DNA of 52,328 nucleotides from Flavobacteriaceae bacterium. GTDB lineage: Bacteria; Bacteroidota; Bacteroidia; Flavobacteriales; Flavobacteriaceae. The first letter of the stretch is position 1; every line of letters starts with the position of its first letter. Location: the NCBI GenBank assembly GCA_021151665.1, contig JAGKWW010000023.1, positions 1-52,328 of the forward strand, given 5' to 3'. Position numbers and translations under genes: made by a program. Positions 31,011-39,274 of the stretch are shown one piece after another. The notes under the pieces are model-generated. The model searched no databases. It was not told where the DNA came from and saw only the letters and a list, made by a program, of their open reading frames with translations.

Positions 31011-33863
31011 ATGCCAAAAGACAACTCTATCAAATGCGTGCTCATTATCGGGTCGGGCCCCATCATTATTGGGCAGGCCTGCGAATTTGACTACTCCGGC
31101 TCACAGGCAGCACGCTCGCTGCGCGAGGAGGGGATAAAAGTGATCCTTATCAACTCTAACCCGGCTACTATCATGACCGACCCCTCTATGGCCGATCATG
31201 TGTACCTGAAGCCGCTTACCACAAAATCTATTATTGAGATACTCAAGGCACATCCGGATATTGATGCCGTACTGCCAACTATGGGTGGGCAAACCGCGCT
31301 CAACCTCTGCCTTGAAGCCGATGAAAAGGGCATTTGGTCCGATTTCAACGTGAGACTAATCGGTGTAGATATCAACGCCATCAACGTGACCGAAGACCGC
31401 GAGCAGTTCAAACAACTATTGGAGCGGATAGGCATACCGGCTGCACCCGCCAAAACGGCGAATTCTTTCCTTAAAGGCAAAGAAATTGCGCAGGAGTTCG
31501 GCTTCCCGCTGGTAATTCGCCCGTCGTTTACTTTGGGTGGTACAGGTGCTGCTTTTGTGCACCATAAAGAAGACTTTGATGAGCTGCTTACCCGCGGCCT
31601 CGAAGCCTCGCCCATTCATGAAGTGCTTATTGATAAAGCGCTGTTCGGATGGAAAGAATATGAGCTGGAGCTGCTTCGCGATCAGAATGATAACGTAGTG
31701 ATTATCTGCTCTATTGAAAATATGGATCCTATGGGCATCCATACTGGCGACAGCATAACAGTAGCGCCAGCCATGACGCTAAGCGATACTACCTACCAGA
31801 AGATGCGGGACATGGCGATCAAGATGATGCGCAGCATCGGGAATTTCGCCGGCGGCTGCAACGTACAGTTTGCCGTGAGCCCGGATGAAAAGGAAGATAT
31901 CGTTGCCATCGAGATCAACCCACGCGTTTCACGCTCCTCGGCACTGGCCTCAAAAGCGACAGGTTATCCCATCGCTAAAATTGCATCGAAACTTGCGCTG
32001 GGTTACAACCTCGATGAATTACAAAACCAGATCACGAAATCTACATCAGCATTGTTTGAGCCTACGCTCGACTACGTGATCGTAAAAATACCGCGCTGGA
32101 ACTTTGATAAGTTTGAGGGTGCCGACAGGACCCTCGGCCTCCAGATGAAGTCGGTAGGCGAAGTGATGGGTATCGGGCGTTCGTTTCAGGAGGCGCTGCA
32201 TAAGGCTACGCAGTCGCTTGAGATCAAACGCAACGGCCTGGGTGCAGATGGCAAGGGGTATAAGAACTACGAACAGATCATCGATAAGCTTACGCACGCC
32301 AGTTGGGACAGGGTATTCGTTATCTATGATGCGATACAGATGGGTATTCCATTGAGCCGCATCCACGAAATCACCCGTATCGATATGTGGTTCCTGAAAC
32401 AATACGAAGAACTATATGCTTTAGAAAAAGAAATTTCGAAATATACGGTTGACACGCTTCCAAAGGAACTACTCCTTGAAGCCAAGCAAAAAGGTTTCGC
32501 CGACAGGCAGATTGCGCACATGATGGGCTGCCTGGAAAGCCAGGTGTACAACAAGCGCGAAGAAATGGGAATCAAACGCGTGTATAAGCTGGTAGATACC
32601 TGCGCGGCTGAGTTTACTGCCAAAACGCCTTATTACTATTCCACGTTTGAAGAAGAGATTGAAAGGGCAGACGGTACACGCTATGTACATAACGAAAGTA
32701 TTGTGAGCGATCGCAAGAAAGTAGTGGTGCTGGGCTCCGGCCCCAACCGGATAGGGCAGGGGATAGAGTTTGACTATTCCTGTGTGCATGGTGTTCTCGC
32801 CGCTTCAGAGTGCGGTTATGAGACCATTATGATCAACTGCAACCCGGAAACCGTCTCTACCGATTTTGACACAGCCGATAAGCTTTACTTTGAACCGGTA
32901 TTCTGGGAGCATATCTACGATATCATTCGCCATGAAAAACCGGAAGGCGTTATCGTGCAGTTGGGCGGGCAGACTGCCCTTAAACTTGCCGAGAAGCTGG
33001 ATCGTTACGGAATTAAAATATTAGGCACAAGCTACAACGCGCTGGACCTGGCCGAAGACCGCGGGCGATTTTCAGAATTGCTATCGGAACTGGGTATACC
33101 GTTCCCTAAATTCGGTGTGGCCGAAAGTGCCGAGGAAGCTGTAAAGCTCGCCGATGACCTCGATTTTCCGCTACTGGTAAGGCCATCGTACGTATTAGGC
33201 GGACAGGGTATGAAGATCGTCATTAATAAACAGGAACTTGAAGAACATGTAATCGACCTGCTTAAAAATATACCAGGCAACAAGCTCTTGCTCGACCATT
33301 ACCTTGATGGGGCCATCGAGGCAGAAGCCGATGCCATTTGTGATGGCGAAAATGTTTACATCATCGGTATTATGGAACATATCGAACCGTGCGGTGTGCA
33401 TTCGGGTGATAGCAACGCAACACTTCCGCCATTCAACCTGGGTGAGTTCGTGATGCAGCAGATAAAAGACCATACGCATAAGATTGCGCTGGCGCTCAAA
33501 ACCGTAGGGCTTATCAATATCCAGTTCGCCATAAAAGACGATACGGTTTACATCATAGAGGCCAACCCAAGGGCTTCGCGCACGGTGCCGTTCATTGCAA
33601 AAGCGTATGGCGAACCGTATGTGAACTATGCAACTAAAGTGATGCTCGGGCACAACAAGGTAACCGACTTTACCTTCAACCCCCAGCTGAAGGGTTACGC
33701 CATTAAGCAGCCGGTGTTCTCTTTCAACAAGTTTCCGGGCGTGAATAAAAAGCTGGGCCCTGAAATGAAGTCAACCGGGGAAAGCATCCTCTTTATAGAT
33801 GACCTGAAAGATGACCAGTTCTATGAACTCTATTCGCGACGCAAAATGTACCTGAGCAGATAA
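31011..33863 (+). CDS. carB: Carbamoyl-phosphate synthase large subunit
   Basis: Makes carbamoyl phosphate for pyrimidine and arginine synthesis, using ammonia supplied by CarA. It has two tandem ATP-grasp halves: the first from GSGPIIIGQACEFDYSG with the nucleotide-binding loop RPSFTLGGTGAA, the second from GSGPNRIGQGIEFDYSC with RPSYVLGGQGM. At 950 residues it is shorter than the roughly 1070-residue enterobacterial form and ends right after the second grasp (GPEMKSTGE plus about 25 residues), so the C-terminal MGS regulatory domain is missing, as I recall for Bacteroidota. carA is not in this window. Confidence 0.97.
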   Translation: MPKDNSIKCVLIIGSGPIIIGQACEFDYSGSQAARSLREEGIKVILINSNPATIMTDPSMADHVYLKPLTTKSIIEILKAHPDIDAVLPTMGGQTALNLCLEADEKGIWSDFNVRLIGVDINAINVTEDREQFKQLLERIGIPAAPAKTANSFLKGKEIAQEFGFPLVIRPSFTLGGTGAAFVHHKEDFDELLTRGLEASPIHEVLIDKALFGWKEYELELLRDQNDNVVIICSIENMDPMGIHTGDSITVAPAMTLSDTTYQKMRDMAIKMMRSIGNFAGGCNVQFAVSPDEKEDIVAIEINPRVSRSSALASKATGYPIAKIASKLALGYNLDELQNQITKSTSALFEPTLDYVIVKIPRWNFDKFEGADRTLGLQMKSVGEVMGIGRSFQEALHKATQSLEIKRNGLGADGKGYKNYEQIIDKLTHASWDRVFVIYDAIQMGIPLSRIHEITRIDMWFLKQYEELYALEKEISKYTVDTLPKELLLEAKQKGFADRQIAHMMGCLESQVYNKREEMGIKRVYKLVDTCAAEFTAKTPYYYSTFEEEIERADGTRYVHNESIVSDRKKVVVLGSGPNRIGQGIEFDYSCVHGVLAASECGYETIMINCNPETVSTDFDTADKLYFEPVFWEHIYDIIRHEKPEGVIVQLGGQTALKLAEKLDRYGIKILGTSYNALDLAEDRGRFSELLSELGIPFPKFGVAESAEEAVKLADDLDFPLLVRPSYVLGGQGMKIVINKQELEEHVIDLLKNIPGNKLLLDHYLDGAIEAEADAICDGENVYIIGIMEHIEPCGVHSGDSNATLPPFNLGEFVMQQIKDHTHKIALALKTVGLINIQFAIKDDTVYIIEANPRASRTVPFIAKAYGEPYVNYATKVMLGHNKVTDFTFNPQLKGYAIKQPVFSFNKFPGVNKKLGPEMKSTGESILFIDDLKDDQFYELYSRRKMYLSR

Positions 33864-33868
33864 CATAT

Positions 33869-33900
33869 AAGCCCCTTTCGAGGGGCTTTGTTTTTCTTTT
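33869..33900 (+). terminator. Intrinsic terminator after carB
   Basis: Stem GCCCCT / AGGGGC with a TTTC-type loop (33871-33886) followed by TTTGTTTTTCTTTT. Confidence 0.85.
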
Positions 33901-33929
33901 ATCTTAGCATTGCAAAATAACAGTCAACC

Positions 33930-34892
33930 ATGGCTTTTTTCAAAAATATTAATACCAGAGCCACTGCAAACGAAACTACTGGCTTTGGCACCAACCCCTC
34001 AAGCTATGGGGGGCGGTTTGTAAATAAAGATGGCTCAGCCAACATACAAAAGCGTGGCCTGCCTTTTTTCAGCCGCATCAGCTGGTACCATACTATGCTT
34101 AAGATGCCGGGCTGGAAGTTTATCCTCGTGCTACTGGCGTTCTACGCGATTGTGAATTTCATTTTTGCGCTTCTGTATTATGCCATAGGCGTGCAGTACC
34201 TGAACGGAATCGATGCATCAGGTTCTGAGCTGCTGAAGTTTGGCAAGGCTTATTTTTTCAGCGCGCAAACGTTTACTACGGTAGGTTACGGGCACATCAG
34301 CCCCAACGGGTTTATGACGAGCGCGCTAGCCGCCGCCGAGGCTCTTACCGGCCTGCTTAGCTTTGCTATTGCTACCGGCCTTTTCTACGGAAGGTTCAGT
34401 CGTCCGCGGGCTTATCTGATCTTTTCAGAGCATGCATTGATCGCTCCATTTAAAGACGGTCAGGCATTGATGATACGCACGGCTCCGCATAAGAACACAA
34501 ACTTAATTGACGCCGAAGCTAAAATTACTTTGGGTATGAGCGTTTTGGAAGACGGCATTCCTGTGAATAAATTCTATTCGCTGCCATTGCAGTTTGAAAA
34601 AATAGGCTCATTGACTTTAAGCTGGACCATTGTGCATCCTATCGACGAGCGAAGCCCGTTGTTCGGCCTGAGCGCAGAAGACATTAAGGCAACAGAAGGA
34701 GAGATCATTGTGTATATCAAAGCATTTGACGACCTTTTCAGTAATACGGTAGCCATCAGTACCTCATACATTTTTAGCGAAATTATTTATGGCGCGAAGT
34801 TTAAAATGATGTATGAAGAAAATGAAACCAACACGAAGACCGTCCTAAATCTGGACCAGATTAATTCGCATGAGAAAATAATAATTCCATAA
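33930..34892 (+). CDS. Inward-rectifier K+ channel (KirBac type)
   Basis: Tetrameric inner-membrane potassium channel subunit of 320 residues. Two membrane helices (about 62-88 and 130-155) flank a pore helix and the selectivity filter TTVGYGH (TVGYG at about 117-121). The cytoplasmic C-terminal domain is an immunoglobulin-like Kir fold with HALIAPFKDGQALMIRTA and later LSWTIVHPIDERSPLFGL, both typical of the family. The gene follows carB after a terminator and is not part of an evident unit. Gating signals are not deducible. Confidence 0.95.
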   Translation: MAFFKNINTRATANETTGFGTNPSSYGGRFVNKDGSANIQKRGLPFFSRISWYHTMLKMPGWKFILVLLAFYAIVNFIFALLYYAIGVQYLNGIDASGSELLKFGKAYFFSAQTFTTVGYGHISPNGFMTSALAAAEALTGLLSFAIATGLFYGRFSRPRAYLIFSEHALIAPFKDGQALMIRTAPHKNTNLIDAEAKITLGMSVLEDGIPVNKFYSLPLQFEKIGSLTLSWTIVHPIDERSPLFGLSAEDIKATEGEIIVYIKAFDDLFSNTVAISTSYIFSEIIYGAKFKMMYEENETNTKTVLNLDQINSHEKIIIP

Positions 34893-34915
34893 TGCATATT
34901 TTTTCTGTAAAATAA

Positions 34916-34945
34916 TTGCACATCTGTTAATTATTTGTAAATTTG
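34916..34945 (+). promoter_or_regulatory. Promoter with no gene after it
   Basis: TTG at 34916-34918, a 19-base spacer and TAAATTTG at 34938-34945: a full-consensus promoter placed in the gap after the K+ channel gene, pointing at a terminator 90 bases further on and at no conventional gene. Confidence 0.65.
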
Positions 34946-34949
34946 GTTT

Positions 34950-35063
34950 AGGATTTGGACGTAAATCCGTCCCTGAAATGACTAAACGGCTTATTGCCTG
35001 TAAAATAAATTATTTGTGTGTGTGAAAAAAGCCTGACTTCCTTAGTTGAAAGCAGGCTTTTTT
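34950..35063 (+). ncRNA. Candidate small RNA
   Basis: A strong promoter is followed after about 80 bases by a terminator, with no gene between. The predicted RNA of about 115 nt has a 5' hairpin (GGATTT / AAATCC around 34961-34978) and the terminal stem at 35031-35057. The only frame is a 15-codon ORF (34978-35025, MTKRLIACKINYLCV) without an evident ribosome site. I infer a regulatory RNA or a small leader-like transcript; there is no family match to offer. Confidence 0.45.
35025..35063. terminator. Bidirectional intrinsic terminator
   Basis: Stem GCCTG / CAGGC extended by CTT / AAG with one bulge (35031-35057), six A before and six T after. It serves the candidate small RNA and the converging DUF3857 gene. 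Confidence 0.82.
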
Positions 35064-35083
35064 ATTTTGTTATGCAGGTGTCC

Positions 35084-37243
35084 CTATTGCTTTTTCAGTA
35101 ATATTTTTTCCTGCGTAAACTGGTAAGCAGCTTCCACAAAGGCCACCACATTATTCCAGTTACTGCCGGTCTCAAAGTAGTTTTTATATTGCTTTTTTGT
35201 CTTTACGGTCAGCGTATTTCCATTAAGCGTTGCAGAACTTATAAAGCTGCCAGCACTATTATCAATATTTTTATTTAGCTTATCGAGCCCTGATACCGTA
35301 TAGCCTTCAGGTATTGTTACGGTAATTTCCTCCTCAAAAGACCTCGGGAACGAAAAATACACATTTTGTTTCCTTTTCAGTTCTTTCTCCTCAAGGTTCA
35401 CCTGCTGGCCTATAAGTTTGCCGATGTCAAAGGTATAGTTATTCCCAGCTTTCTTTATCAGGTCTTCTTTTATAGTAAAGTTTTCAGACAGTGATAACGG
35501 TTCCGATTTGCCAAAGCGGCCCGTAGAAACCACTTTACAGCTGTGGTCTTCTACTTTTAGCCCCAGTTCTGACTCTGCCGACTCTTTAAATTGCTTCTGC
35601 TGCTTATCTTTCAGTTTGGCAATAAGTGCGTCAAACTCTTTCGTAAGGCGTTCTTTGTCTTTCTTTTTGGTCACACGGCCTGCTATTGTCTTGCTGCCGT
35701 ATTTATAGGCATCCTCATACACGTAGTCAAAAAAGTACAGTTTTTCCTCCTGCTCACTGTCTTTGTTATGGCCATAGTAAAAACTTTCCTTCGCTATTTT
35801 TGCCGAGGCAAAGTCCGGGTCTATCTTTACTTCCAGTTTTTCGAGCGAGCGGTTATCCTGCGGTGTTGAAGACGGTAGTTTGATAGTTTCTATAGCCGTT
35901 ACTTTTTTTAGCTTGGAAACTTTCAGGAGGTAGGCGTCCGAGTTTTCTATGGAGTAGTTTACCTGGTCGGCATTGGTAAAAGGTGTAAAAAATTGCAGGT
36001 ATACCGGTTCTTCAGCATCCACTTTCAGCAGCACCATGGCATTGCTTTCCAGCAGCAGGTCTTTTATTGGGCCGTTCTCTCGGGGAGTTGCCACAACGAT
36101 ATCGTAATCGATCTTTTCGTTTTTAAGGAACATCATAAAGAAGTTGATAAAGCTCTTCTCCGTGTTGAAATACAACAGGTCGTCCTGGTAGTAGTAGTAA
36201 GCGTTAGGAAGCATATTTGCCTCATTTGCTATGGCCGGCTCCACATATCGGGTGTAAAACATATGGCGGGCGTAGTAATATACCTGGCGTACCTTGTCGG
36301 CATTTGTTTTAAAGTCATTCTGCTTCATGAAGTCTTTCAGGAAACTCATGCTGTACATTGGCTCAAACTTAGACACATAATAATTCATCACGTCATCTTC
36401 CGACACCGTCTTTTTAACAAGGTTCTCCTTTTCCGGGAGAAAGGCCGAAGCCCGCTCCTCAAACTTGCCACTGCGGGCAAAGAATACCTGGAATTTGTAC
36501 GAAGGAAGTTCGGCCAGAGGGTAGAACCATCTTGGGAAATCATCTTTTTCGATATCATGCGCTTCCATTTGGTAAACGCGTTTTGATTTACCTTTTTCCG
36601 AAACTTCTTTAAGTTCCGGGGCGCCGTTGTAAGTAGCAAAATTTACAAAGAAGTCGTTCTCGGTATGCAGTGTAAGTTTCATATCTACGACCGGATAGTT
36701 GTCACCAAGGGTAGTTTCAACCGGAGCAAAACCATACTCAAGCACTGATTTAAACGGCTCGGTAGAATGATAATAAAAGTCGATAATATCGCCCACTTCG
36801 AGGTTGGCGATCGCTACTTTCTTTTTATCATCTGCCGTTACCGCATCGGCATCAATGTTTATTTCGCGCTCAGTACCATCCGGTTTTATCACTTTGATTC
36901 CCATTACATTGGTAGCCTGCTTCCACGAATATCCGCGGCGCGAGTAAAACCTGTCTTTAAATGAGAATTCTGAAAATTCGGTTACGGCATTCTGGTCCAG
37001 CAGCTTTACACGCTTACGGCCCGATGAAACATAGGTTATGTTGATACCGAACTTGTGGAAATCGTAATCTTCGATCTTACACAAAACCACAGCCGACTCA
37101 TTCTTCCATTTGTCAGGAACAGACAGGGCATTTTTGTAGGCATCATTCTTTCCCCAAAACATTTCCTTTATCTCAGCTTTGGTTTGTGCCCACGAGGTAC
37201 CGCCTGCCACTATCAGCAGCGCTACAAATAACAGTTTCTTCAT
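35084..37243 (-). CDS. DUF3857 protein with transglutaminase-like domain lacking catalytic residues
   Basis: An exported protein of 719 residues (signal peptide ending SWAQ). The N-terminal half is a DUF3857 domain. A middle part (about 290-430) resembles the transglutaminase core of its neighbour, but the catalytic residues are not there: where the neighbour has GDCKG this has NTEKSFIN, where it has DNHMI this has ESNAMV, and no Asp follows in the YFLDAT position. The C-terminal part is a beta-rich domain. Its start overlaps the stop of the active-looking paralogue by one base (TAATG), so the pair is translated together. It probably has a binding rather than an enzymatic role. Confidence 0.87.
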   Translation of the reverse strand: MKKLLFVALLIVAGGTSWAQTKAEIKEMFWGKNDAYKNALSVPDKWKNESAVVLCKIEDYDFHKFGINITYVSSGRKRVKLLDQNAVTEFSEFSFKDRFYSRRGYSWKQATNVMGIKVIKPDGTEREINIDADAVTADDKKKVAIANLEVGDIIDFYYHSTEPFKSVLEYGFAPVETTLGDNYPVVDMKLTLHTENDFFVNFATYNGAPELKEVSEKGKSKRVYQMEAHDIEKDDFPRWFYPLAELPSYKFQVFFARSGKFEERASAFLPEKENLVKKTVSEDDVMNYYVSKFEPMYSMSFLKDFMKQNDFKTNADKVRQVYYYARHMFYTRYVEPAIANEANMLPNAYYYYQDDLLYFNTEKSFINFFMMFLKNEKIDYDIVVATPRENGPIKDLLLESNAMVLLKVDAEEPVYLQFFTPFTNADQVNYSIENSDAYLLKVSKLKKVTAIETIKLPSSTPQDNRSLEKLEVKIDPDFASAKIAKESFYYGHNKDSEQEEKLYFFDYVYEDAYKYGSKTIAGRVTKKKDKERLTKEFDALIAKLKDKQQKQFKESAESELGLKVEDHSCKVVSTGRFGKSEPLSLSENFTIKEDLIKKAGNNYTFDIGKLIGQQVNLEEKELKRKQNVYFSFPRSFEEEITVTIPEGYTVSGLDKLNKNIDNSAGSFISSATLNGNTLTVKTKKQYKNYFETGSNWNNVVAFVEAAYQFTQEKILLKKQ

Positions 37244-39165
37244 TATTGTTTGGTTAGTGTAATTTGGTCGTTGTAAAGCTTTTTCAGCTTGCTTATCGAT
37301 TCGTTCCAGGTTTTGAACGAGCCTTTCTTAATCGTGCCGTCTTTAATAAGGAATTTTTTAGTGTATACGATTATGTTGCCCTTTTGCTCATAGCTTGCGG
37401 TCATTGCATAACCATCTGCTACAGCAGAAAATGGTTCGGGCAGCCTCGAGACAGCATATCCCTGCGGAATTTCGAGCGTGATGACACTTTCATAATCGCG
37501 TTTATAGTCGAATTCAAAATCGGTTTTACGCTCTTTGAATTCAAGCCCGGCAAACTCTTCGGCATAATCCAGATCGATATATAGTTCATTATCAAAGGAA
37601 GAAACGCGGTTTTTTAGCTTAGCGTCATAATCTATGGTCAGTGGCTTGTCGCGGTCAGTAAGGCTTGATGTTGCCACGTTAGAAACTCCAAAATTCTTAT
37701 CGCCGTGAGAGAGGTAGCTTTGCAGCACATCTTCCTTCTTATCATTTTTCACATTGTTGTAGCCATACAGGAAGCCGGCGCGGCTTTCGCCTGTAAAGCT
37801 TGACTTAATGCGGCCTGTAAGGCTTTCATTCTCTATCTTAAAAGCTACCGTGTAAGCTTCTTTATTAACCGATGGGCTTGCCACCGGAACTTTTTCAATG
37901 ATAAACTTATCGCCGTCTTCAATCATTACTTCTTTTCCCTGTATGCGTTCTGCATACTCCCCCAGCGAATTGTATTTTTCGGTAGCGTCAAGAAAGTACT
38001 TCTTTCCATTTCGCATCAGTGTACAGATCATGTGGTTGTCTACACTTAGCGAAGGCGTACTGTAGTCATAAGCAATATGTTTGGTACCTATCCAGGTAAG
38101 GCGCGCGTCAAACCCCGCCAGTTTCAGCATCTGCCGCATAAGGTTGGCCATACCCTTGCAGTCGCCATAGCGTTTTGTAAAAACATTTTGGGAGGCATCG
38201 GGCCTGAAGCCTGCAAGGCCATCTTCAAAAGCAATATAGCGTATGTTGTCCTGAACCCAGTAGTAGATATTCTTTATCTTTTCGTCGTCAGATTTTGCAT
38301 TGGCGGTGAGTTCTTTTACTTTTTCCTTCATCACCTCAGGCTTTTCGTCCATGGTGTCTACAAGCGATTTGTACCACTTGTAAAGATCGGCAGTAGAGTT
38401 AAAAAGCAGCGTCTTCACATCATTCTGGGTATACGACTTCGCTATCAGCATCAGGTGCGGGTACAGGTGCGAAGGGCCGGGCATATCATCTTCTTTGGCA
38501 CGCGCATCGGCATTCTGAATGGTATACGTATACGTTACACTTCCTGTTTTGGCGTCCACAGACCGTTCTTTTGCAATGCCATAGCCTTCAAAATTGTATT
38601 CCCTGATATCCAGTTCCAGCCATTTAGGGATCGTTACAATAAGTTTTTTGTTGACTACCGGATAGTCGTCGTGGAAGTATAAACTAGTAAAATACTTTAC
38701 GTCATTATATCGCTTTTGCATCTCATAATTATAGCTGTATCCCTGCACGGGAAAGCTCACCTTCATATACTTCACACGGTAATCGTTGTAGAAAAGGTCG
38801 TTTGATGTGTAAAATTCATCCGATACAAAAAGCGCTGCCGGCTTGTCATTCCGATAGGCCATCTCAAAATTTTCTATTTTAGATTCGCTGTCGTAAATTT
38901 CATATTTATGAATATCTGCCCTGTGGTTGATATTCATAAGTTTCTCTTTTACATTGTGGGTAACGGTGACAGTGCCGGATTTCTTATCAAAACCAAAAGT
39001 GGCCCGCTCGGTTGCCGATAGTATGGCCACATCGTCTTTGGCAAATTTGTCCCTTAGCCCTTTTGCAACGGTAATTTCCTCGGGAGTGGGGTCGGTAGCT
39101 TTCTGCGCATGTAATGGCAGGGCGGTAAGGAACGCCAGTAAAATTAGGTAGTTAGTAATTTTCAT
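37243..39165 (-). CDS. DUF3857/transglutaminase-core protein
   Basis: An exported protein of 640 residues (signal peptide ending LPLHAQ). DUF3857 fills roughly residues 60-240; the transglutaminase-like core has the full triad: Cys in RYGDCKGMAN (about 336), His in SVDNHMICT (about 378) and Asp in KKYFLDATEK (about 393). A DUF3858-like beta domain follows (about 440-630). Such proteins in Bacteroidota are periplasmic or outer-membrane associated; the cross-linking or hydrolytic substrate is unknown. The start is followed one base later by its inactive-looking paralogue in the same direction. Confidence 0.9.
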   Translation of the reverse strand: MKITNYLILLAFLTALPLHAQKATDPTPEEITVAKGLRDKFAKDDVAILSATERATFGFDKKSGTVTVTHNVKEKLMNINHRADIHKYEIYDSESKIENFEMAYRNDKPAALFVSDEFYTSNDLFYNDYRVKYMKVSFPVQGYSYNYEMQKRYNDVKYFTSLYFHDDYPVVNKKLIVTIPKWLELDIREYNFEGYGIAKERSVDAKTGSVTYTYTIQNADARAKEDDMPGPSHLYPHLMLIAKSYTQNDVKTLLFNSTADLYKWYKSLVDTMDEKPEVMKEKVKELTANAKSDDEKIKNIYYWVQDNIRYIAFEDGLAGFRPDASQNVFTKRYGDCKGMANLMRQMLKLAGFDARLTWIGTKHIAYDYSTPSLSVDNHMICTLMRNGKKYFLDATEKYNSLGEYAERIQGKEVMIEDGDKFIIEKVPVASPSVNKEAYTVAFKIENESLTGRIKSSFTGESRAGFLYGYNNVKNDKKEDVLQSYLSHGDKNFGVSNVATSSLTDRDKPLTIDYDAKLKNRVSSFDNELYIDLDYAEEFAGLEFKERKTDFEFDYKRDYESVITLEIPQGYAVSRLPEPFSAVADGYAMTASYEQKGNIIVYTKKFLIKDGTIKKGSFKTWNESISKLKKLYNDQITLTKQ

Positions 39166-39224
39166 GTCAACATATTAATCGTCGGCAAGTTATGCTTTTT
39201 TAGATATAATTAACATATTGAAAT

Positions 39225-39256
39225 GAAAAATCCGCCTTAGATAACCAAGGCGGATT
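39225..39256 (-). terminator. Terminator after the FG-GAP protein gene
   Basis: A perfect ten-base-pair stem AATCCGCCTT / AAGGCGGATT (39229-39238 and 39247-39256), followed on the minus strand by TTTTCATTT. It lies just after the FG-GAP/T9SS protein gene. Confidence 0.85.
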
Positions 39257-39274
39257 ATTAAGCTAAGAAACTTG

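Noticed and set aside
34978..35025. A 15-codon ORF as a functional micropeptide gene
   Set aside because: It has no evident ribosome-binding site and no support beyond an ATG; kept only as a remark within the candidate small RNA.
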